Shown: positions 59,031-64,000 of the stretch, piece after piece
Numbering within the stretch: position 1 is the stretch's first letter
Layout of the letters: each line of letters starts with the position of its first letter
Assembly: GCF_019048845.1 (NCBI RefSeq)
Contig: NZ_CP077426.1
Coordinates: 2,837,501 to 2,901,500, forward strand
Source: Vibrio mimicus
Lineage (GTDB): Bacteria > Pseudomonadota > Gammaproteobacteria > Enterobacterales > Vibrionaceae
DNA length: 64,000 nt
Direction: 5' to 3'
Translations under genes and position numbers: made by a program
The notes under the pieces: generated by a model
What the model was told of the DNA's origin: nothing
What the model saw: the letters and a program-made list of their open reading frames with translations, nothing else
The model's database searches: none

Positions 59031-61052
59031 CTATTTAGTTCGCCATCGATTACGTTTGCCGACCGAGGTCGAAAACAGGCGCTGAGGTCGATTAAGCTGC
59101 TTGGAAGGCTCTGGGGGTAACATTTGTTGTTCATCATCAAATAAACGTCCTTGTACGCCACTTACCCCCAACAGTTGTAGGGTTTGCCACTCTTGAGCCG
59201 TTTCCACCCCAACTGCAATGACCTCTGTTTGTATCCCACCGCATACACCAACCAAACTGCGTACAAACAGCTGGTTTTCATGGCGTTGGTCAATTTTCTT
59301 AATCAAACTCCGATGAAGTTTAAGATAGTTGATTTTTAAGTCTTTGATGTAGTGAGTGCTGACGATGGTTCGCCCCGCTTGCCCGACTACGATCTTACAC
59401 CCTAACCCTGCCAACATACGGATGATTGGACGCATATAGTCCAAATGCTTGATCAAATGAGCTTCAGCAAATTCAAAAGATAATGCAGAGCGAAGATAAA
59501 AAGGCATCTGCATCAATTCGTTACGAATCCAGCGAGCATACCGTTTATCACTAAAGGGAACAACGTGTAAGTTTACCGACAGCGGTTCTATCCGTTCAGA
59601 TTGTTTGAGAAAACTTACCACTGAACTGAATACCGCGCGATCTAACATGGCTTCATAACCTACGGTTTCTAAAGCAGAACTAAAGCGCGAAGCTTTAAGC
59701 AGGCCTTGCTGGGGATCTTGGATTCGAGCAAACAACTCATAGTGAATAAACTCACGCTCACCACTTTCTGCCATCAAATAACAAGCCTGGCGATACAATA
59801 GAATGCCTTCTGGGTGTAACGCTTGCTCAAACAGAGTACGCCAACGGACACTGCCGCGATCTTCCTGCAATTGTTTAGGCTTTTGGAAGCGACTCCAAGC
59901 ATTGATACCCTGCAATTGAGCACTTTTCAGTGCCGTTTCCATTTCATCAATAATGCGTCCCCGCCGCTCACCTTCCTGATACATGGTGACGCCAATATGG
60001 AACCAGTTTTCTTGTAATAATGGCTCCGGTGGAGTAATCCGCTCAATCAACTTGATGGTTTGCGTTGCGACTTGAGCAACATCTTTACTGCCTTGATGAG
60101 GGATAAATAGCGCAAAAACATCATCGTAGTAACGAGAAAGAATGGCATCGGGATAACGTTGCACAATATTGGAGAGACATTCTCCCACTTCGACAATAAA
60201 TTCATCCACGCTATGTTTCGGGCTTTCTTCGCGAGCGGAGTCAAGATCATCCACACGCAGCATCATTACCCCACCATGAGCGCCACTTTCCAATAAAGCG
60301 GACTCCAGTTTGCTGTCGTACAAAACTCGATTGGCAGTACCCGTCAGTTGATCTAAGAAAGTTTGGCTGCGAATAAAGGTGTCAAAGCGACTTCGCTCTT
60401 GCCGTGCATCTTGTAGCTCTTCAATTAAGCGATCCAAGGCTTCACTCGCGGTATAAGGCCATTCACGTGGATCGCCTTTCGCATGCTGCTCAACTCGCCC
60501 AGCGAGAATCATCCTGCCTCGCTCTTCAAGCAACTCCGAGCCTAACAGTTGTTCTTTTAACCACTTAAGACCTCGAATCAGAAAAAAAACAATCAACAAC
60601 ACGGCTAGCGTAGTAGACCACATCGCTTGCAATGAATAGTTGTAACTGAGGTAAGGCGGAACAGCTTTAAAATGCATGACATAACCGGGATTACGCTTTA
60701 ACGGCAATGCGACTTGATAGAGACGTGCGGTTTCAATGGTATTGGCGGTATCTTTAAAACGATAAACCGTACCCGCTTCAGAGGTGAGCTGCATTTCAAT
60801 AATGCCGCCAGCTTGCAGCATTTTAGGCATCCAACGCTGCATGGAGTAGGCTGCGTCAGGATCTTCCATTTCTTTATCAACCACTTCAACCACACCTTGT
60901 AGGTAATGGTTAAGGTATTCTTGACCAAGGCGTTGAAAAGATAAGGTTCCACCGAGGAACAGAATAAACATAGCGCTAATCACCGTCATAGTCACAAACG
61001 CAACTAGCCGAGTGCTCAGTTTTAACGTCGGTGTGTACCTCATCTGTGCCAC
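59031..61052 (-). CDS. csrD: CsrD/MshH regulator with degenerate GGDEF and EAL domains
   Basis: 673 residues. Two membrane helices (about 18-38 and 128-150) flank a periplasmic region; then a coiled HAMP-like part, a GGDEF-fold domain (about 220-370, LDQLTGTANRVLYDSKLESA) and an EAL-fold domain (about 400-645). The catalytic motifs are lost: GGDEF position reads RYYDD and the EAL position reads ELF. In E. coli CsrD does not make or break c-di-GMP; it targets CsrB/CsrC small RNAs for RNase E decay. First gene of the msh run, so it may share a promoter with mshI-Q. ATG 61052 and ATG 61043 are both possible starts. Confidence 0.92.
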   Translation of the reverse strand: MAQMRYTPTLKLSTRLVAFVTMTVISAMFILFLGGTLSFQRLGQEYLNHYLQGVVEVVDKEMEDPDAAYSMQRWMPKMLQAGGIIEMQLTSEAGTVYRFKDTANTIETARLYQVALPLKRNPGYVMHFKAVPPYLSYNYSLQAMWSTTLAVLLIVFFLIRGLKWLKEQLLGSELLEERGRMILAGRVEQHAKGDPREWPYTASEALDRLIEELQDARQERSRFDTFIRSQTFLDQLTGTANRVLYDSKLESALLESGAHGGVMMLRVDDLDSAREESPKHSVDEFIVEVGECLSNIVQRYPDAILSRYYDDVFALFIPHQGSKDVAQVATQTIKLIERITPPEPLLQENWFHIGVTMYQEGERRGRIIDEMETALKSAQLQGINAWSRFQKPKQLQEDRGSVRWRTLFEQALHPEGILLYRQACYLMAESGEREFIHYELFARIQDPQQGLLKASRFSSALETVGYEAMLDRAVFSSVVSFLKQSERIEPLSVNLHVVPFSDKRYARWIRNELMQMPFYLRSALSFEFAEAHLIKHLDYMRPIIRMLAGLGCKIVVGQAGRTIVSTHYIKDLKINYLKLHRSLIKKIDQRHENQLFVRSLVGVCGGIQTEVIAVGVETAQEWQTLQLLGVSGVQGRLFDDEQQMLPPEPSKQLNRPQRLFSTSVGKRNRWRTK

Positions 61053-61123
61053 GTTCCTTATGTGCGCCGCGATCTATTTCTCAAAGGCGAGAAGTTTACA
61101 TTAAACAATTGAGATAACTATAT

Positions 61124-61152
61124 AAAAAAGCCGCGGAATCCGCGGCTTTTTT
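61124..61152. terminator. Strong bidirectional terminator between csrD and ssb
   Basis: AAAAAAGCCGCGG and CCGCGGCTTTTTT (61124-61152) form a 13-bp perfect stem with loop AAT. On the minus strand it ends ssb. Confidence 0.95.
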
Positions 61153-61166
61153 CGTCATTAGCAATT

Positions 61167-61700
61167 CTAGAATGGGATGTCGTCATCAAAATCCATCGGC
61201 GGTTCATTGTACTGCGGCTGCGCGTACTGTTGAGGTGCCGCCTGTTGCATCGGTTGATGCTGCTTAGCCGGCTGCTGAGGTTGCCCCCAACCTCCTTGCT
61301 GTGGTGCATTCATACCGCCTTGCTGAGCTGGCATGCCACCTTGTTGGGTACGGCTACCCATAATTTGCACCTCACCAGCGGGCCAACGTACAACGACTTC
61401 CGTCGTATAACGCTCTTGCCCTTGCTGATCTTGCCACTTACGCGTTTGTAGTTGCCCATCAACATAGACTTGGGTTCCTTTGCGCGCGTATTCACCAATG
61501 AATTCAGCCGTTTTACCGAAAACAGACACTCGATGCCATTCGGTTTTTTCCTTTTGCTCACCAGTAGCTTTATCACGCCAAGTTTCGGAGGTTGCAACAG
61601 TTAAATTCACCATCGCATCGCCGCTTGGCATATAACGCACTTCAGGATCTTGGCCTAAGTTACCAATCAAAATTACTTTGTTCACGCCACGGCTTGCCAT
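61167..61700 (-). CDS. ssb: Single-stranded DNA-binding protein SSB
   Basis: 177 residues from ATG 61700 (GGAG 7 nt upstream, [20 protein letters not shown]); the frame extends 26 codons further without support. The OB fold (1-110, [20 protein letters not shown]) is followed by a Gly/Gln/Pro-rich linker and the acidic tip DFDDDIPF that recruits partner proteins. Confidence 0.97.
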   Translation of the reverse strand: MASRGVNKVILIGNLGQDPEVRYMPSGDAMVNLTVATSETWRDKATGEQKEKTEWHRVSVFGKTAEFIGEYARKGTQVYVDGQLQTRKWQDQQGQERYTTEVVVRWPAGEVQIMGSRTQQGGMPAQQGGMNAPQQGGWGQPQQPAKQHQPMQQAAPQQYAQPQYNEPPMDFDDDIPF

Positions 61701-61991
61701 GTTTTGCTCCGTAATCAAGTCATGTCTATCAATTTCAAGTAGTCGGCAAGGATAACACCGTTTTGCCGCCCGAACCAATCGAATTCCCCCATTCTCACTA
61801 CAGCGAGAACCGTTTCACTCTTCCTGCTTGCCTATTTTTAAGAGCAGTTCACCGAAATAACCCGCTGATAAACCTATCGGTTACTTCATCTATTGAGATG
61901 CTCCGCAAACTGTTTGTATCACATAGCACCTAAAATAATTTTTCGTCATATTAAGTACACCGTTTCATATCAACTGGGTATGTTATTCATC

Positions 61992-62636
61992 ATGCACCGA
62001 ACCAACTACGCACGCACTATTTACTTGCTCACCACTCAGCCTCAAACATTGGAACCTGGAATTCAAGCCGCAATCACACAGCTAAACCTTCCCGTGCCGA
62101 TTATTGAGCCAGAGCGATTATTGCGCGAATATCAATCCGACAAACACAAAATTTTGCTGCTTAATCATGCAGAAAATAACCAAATCCGCCAACAGCTTGG
62201 CCCGCTTAAACTGACCAATCCCTATTTTGAAACCATTCTATTTAATGTGGACAAGCGGCTCAGAACCGAAGATTTACTCACTTTTGGTAACCTTAAAGGG
62301 CTATTTTATGCCAACGAAGATACGGGGTTTATTGCACATGGACTTGGAGAGATCATCAATGGCCAAAACTGGTTACCACGCCATGTGAGCAACCAGCTAT
62401 TACACTACTATCGTTACGCATTCCAAACTCACCAGACTCAGGCAACGGTTGACCTTACCGCACGTGAAATTCAAATCCTGCGCTGCTTACAAACTGGCGC
62501 TTCAAACATGCAAATTGCCGAGAGTCTGTTTATCAGTGAGTTCACGGTAAAATCTCATCTATATCAAATATTTAAAAAATTGAATGTAAAAAATCGAGTG
62601 AAGGCGATTGCTTGGGTCAATCAAAATTTATTGTGA
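61992..62636 (+). CDS. qstR: LuxR/CsgD-type regulator QstR
   Basis: 214 residues from ATG 61992; ATG 61980 and a codon at 61893 are other possible starts, and none has a strong ribosome site. A CsgD-like receiver region (about 1-140) lacks a clear phosphoacceptor set; a LuxR-type HTH follows (LTAREIQILRCLQTGASNMQ to HLYQIFKKLNVKNRVKAIAW). From V. cholerae work, a regulator at this place, QstR, joins TfoX and HapR signals to switch on DNA-uptake genes and the type VI apparatus. It is flanked by ssb and galU. Confidence 0.85.
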   Translation: MHRTNYARTIYLLTTQPQTLEPGIQAAITQLNLPVPIIEPERLLREYQSDKHKILLLNHAENNQIRQQLGPLKLTNPYFETILFNVDKRLRTEDLLTFGNLKGLFYANEDTGFIAHGLGEIINGQNWLPRHVSNQLLHYYRYAFQTHQTQATVDLTAREIQILRCLQTGASNMQIAESLFISEFTVKSHLYQIFKKLNVKNRVKAIAWVNQNLL

Positions 62637-62664
62637 AAACACAACACATTGAACCCCATGCTTT

Positions 62665-62693
62665 TTGACTGATTTTCTGCGCCAAAATGTAGT
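62665..62693 (+). promoter_or_regulatory. Candidate promoter of galU
   Basis: TTGACT (62665-62670), a 17-bp spacer and TGTAGT (62688-62693). The -35 is good, the -10 weak. It lies 117 bp before the galU start. Confidence 0.4.
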
Positions 62694-62809
62694 AACAATG
62701 CGACTACACACACATTTTTTTTGCCGATAACACCAACGTAATGCAGTCCTCAATAAGAAGTGGTAGAGTCGGCAAAAAATTTCTCCCTCGCACACCATAG
62801 AGCAAAATT

Positions 62810-63682
62810 ATGATTAAGAAGTGTCTATTTCCGGCAGCTGGCTACGGAACGCGATTCCTACCAGCAACGAAATCAATGCCTAAAGAGATGATGCCCGTTG
62901 TCAACAAGCCATTGATCGAATACGGCGTTGATGAGGCAATTCAAGCAGGTATTACTGGTATGTGTATTGTGACAGGTCGTGGTAAACACTCGATCATGGA
63001 TCACTTTGACATGAACTACGAGTTAGAGCACCAGATCCGTGGTACCAACAAGGAAGAATTGTTGGGTGATATCCGTAAAATCATTGAAAGTGCTAACTTT
63101 ACTTTTATTCGCCAACGCGAAATGAAAGGTTTGGGTCACGCTATTTTAACGGGCAAAGAGCTGGTCGGTGATGAGCCGTTTGCCGTGGTTCTAGCGGATG
63201 ACTTGTGTGTCAATGAACAGCAAGGTGTCTTGGCACAAATGGTCGCACTGTACAAACAGTTCCGCTGCTCTATCGTTGCGGTACAAGAAGTCCCTGAAAA
63301 TGAAACCCACAAATATGGCGTGATTGCCGGTGAGATGATCAAAGACGATCTGTTCCGCGTGGATAACATGGTGGAAAAACCAGAACCGGGTACCGCGCCA
63401 AGTAATCTTGCGATTATCGGCCGCTACATCCTAACTCCGGATATTTTTGATCTGATTGAACAAACGGAACCGGGCAAAGGTGGCGAAATTCAAATCACTG
63501 ACGCTCTGCTGAAACAAGCTAAAGCAGGTTGTGTACTCGCCTACAAATTCAAAGGTAAACGCTTTGACTGCGGTAGTGTAGAAGGCTATATCGAAGCGAC
63601 CAACTTCTGCTACGAAAATATGTACAAGAAGAATGACCAAAAAGTTGAACTTGCCAAGCAATCAACGCACAAAGGTCAGTAA
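62810..63682 (+). CDS. galU: UTP-glucose-1-phosphate uridylyltransferase GalU
   Basis: 290 residues. N-terminal nucleotide-binding motif AAGYGTRFLPATKSMPKEMM, VEKPEPGTAPSNLAIIGRYI in the middle, and FDCGSVEGYIEATNF near the end. It makes UDP-glucose, needed for LPS, capsule/VPS precursors and galactose use. It stands alone and has a terminator after it. Confidence 0.97.
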   Translation: MIKKCLFPAAGYGTRFLPATKSMPKEMMPVVNKPLIEYGVDEAIQAGITGMCIVTGRGKHSIMDHFDMNYELEHQIRGTNKEELLGDIRKIIESANFTFIRQREMKGLGHAILTGKELVGDEPFAVVLADDLCVNEQQGVLAQMVALYKQFRCSIVAVQEVPENETHKYGVIAGEMIKDDLFRVDNMVEKPEPGTAPSNLAIIGRYILTPDIFDLIEQTEPGKGGEIQITDALLKQAKAGCVLAYKFKGKRFDCGSVEGYIEATNFCYENMYKKNDQKVELAKQSTHKGQ

Positions 63683-63705
63683 TTCTTAGTTAAAACGTGA
63701 TTTTC

Positions 63706-63740
63706 AAAGCCAATGGGTAACACTATCCATTGGCTTTTTC
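63706..63740 (+). terminator. Terminator of galU
   Basis: AAAGCCAATGG (63706-63716) and CCATTGGCTTT (63727-63737), an 11-bp stem, then TTC and AT-rich sequence. Confidence 0.88.
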
Positions 63741-63753
63741 ATTTTCAAGATGA

Positions 63754-63769
63754 CTGTTTTTTTATCCAG
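63754..63769 (+). promoter_or_regulatory. LexA (SOS) box upstream of uvrA
   Basis: CTGTTTTTTTATCCAG fits CTG-N10-CAG; the flanks ACTG...CAGT extend the palindrome by one base. It lies about 70 bp before the uvrA start, where LexA represses uvrA in other gammaproteobacteria. Confidence 0.8.
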
Positions 63770-63838
63770 TATTCGCTTGCACTTTGTTCACGCTATGTAA
63801 TACTTGCTGCACTTCGTTTAGCAAAGAGCAAACCACAG

Positions 63839-64000
63839 ATGGACAAAATCGAAGTACGCGGCGCTCGTACCCACAACCTCAAAAATATCAACCTGACCAT
63901 TCCTCGTGACAAGCTGATTGTCATCACTGGCCTTTCAGGCTCAGGTAAGTCATCTCTGGCTTTTGATACGTTATACGCAGAAGGCCAACGACGTTATGTC
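63839..64000 (+). CDS. uvrA: Excinuclease ABC subunit A (N-terminal part)
   Basis: The first 54 codons are present and the gene runs off the right edge. [20 protein letters not shown] and the Walker [21 protein letters not shown] identify UvrA, the damage-sensing ATPase of nucleotide-excision repair. Start chosen at ATG 63839; the ribosome site (GCAAAGAGC) is weak. Confidence 0.97.
   Translation, partial: MDKIEVRGARTHNLKNINLTIPRDKLIVITGLSGSGKSSLAFDTLYAEGQRRYV

Overview
The window reads as chromosome 1 of Vibrio cholerae or a very close relative (V. mimicus, V. paracholerae, V. metoecus). The evidence is a complete mannose-sensitive haemagglutinin (MSHA) type IV pilus locus next to mreBCD, a QstR-type competence regulator between ssb and galU, a 7-bp GACCCTA-type tandem repeat next to obgE, and gammaproteobacterial operons in Vibrio order. 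Most of the 64 kb is conserved core sequence. I found no prophage, insertion sequence, CRISPR array or defence island.

Layout. 1-3400: the 3' end of a lytic transglycosylase gene (mltC-like), then two tRNA arrays (Phe-Thr-Phe-Asn and Phe-Thr-Asn-Thr-Asn) with near-identical promoters and terminators. They flank a chemoreceptor gene broken by one in-frame TGA. 3430-13017: djlA divergent from the envelope/ribosome operon lptD-surA-pdxA-rsmA-apaG-apaH, then folA and a two-gene YjjP/YjjB exporter on the minus strand. 13147-16376: obgE, rpmA and rplU divergent from ispB. 16544-20020: arcD-type antiporter, mdh and argR. 20343-25151: a TAXI-type TRAP transporter (binding protein and fused permease), a universal stress protein and a small DUF2061 membrane protein. 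25218-31232: an orphan protein resembling the non-catalytic part of GH2 enzymes, rraB, arcA (arginine deiminase) and hcr-hcp. 31542-42234 (minus): mreB-mreC-mreD-maf-rng-yhdP-nitrilase-tldD, a tightly packed shape/envelope/RNA-processing cluster. 42402-61052 (minus): the MSHA locus, csrD(mshH)-mshI-J-K-L-M-N-E-G-F-B-A-C-D-O-P-Q. 61167-64000: ssb, qstR, galU and the start of uvrA with an upstream LexA-type box.

How the genes work together. The msh genes encode a whole pilus machine: secretin (L), alignment proteins (I, J, K), a peptidoglycan-associated ATPase (M), a TPR protein (N), a c-di-GMP-binding extension ATPase (E), platform (G), major pilin (A), minor pilins (B, C, D, O, P) and a large secreted protein (Q). 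The first gene, csrD, encodes a degenerate GGDEF/EAL protein. ArgR, the arginine/ornithine antiporter and arginine deiminase lie within about 12 kb but in separate transcription units, and the DNA upstream of arcA has ArgR-like half sites. The lptD operon couples outer-membrane LPS assembly and porin folding to rRNA methylation and Ap4A hydrolysis.

Nothing here is a clearly undescribed multi-gene system. The items most worth a second look are the nonsense codon in the chemoreceptor, the exact 21-bp in-frame duplication in apaH, the orphan GH2-like protein, the lectin-like domain of MshQ, the tRNA arrays (with a compensated acceptor-stem variant), and the repeated motifs upstream of arcA. All calls were made by reading the sequence. 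Family assignments rest on remembered family features, not on searches.
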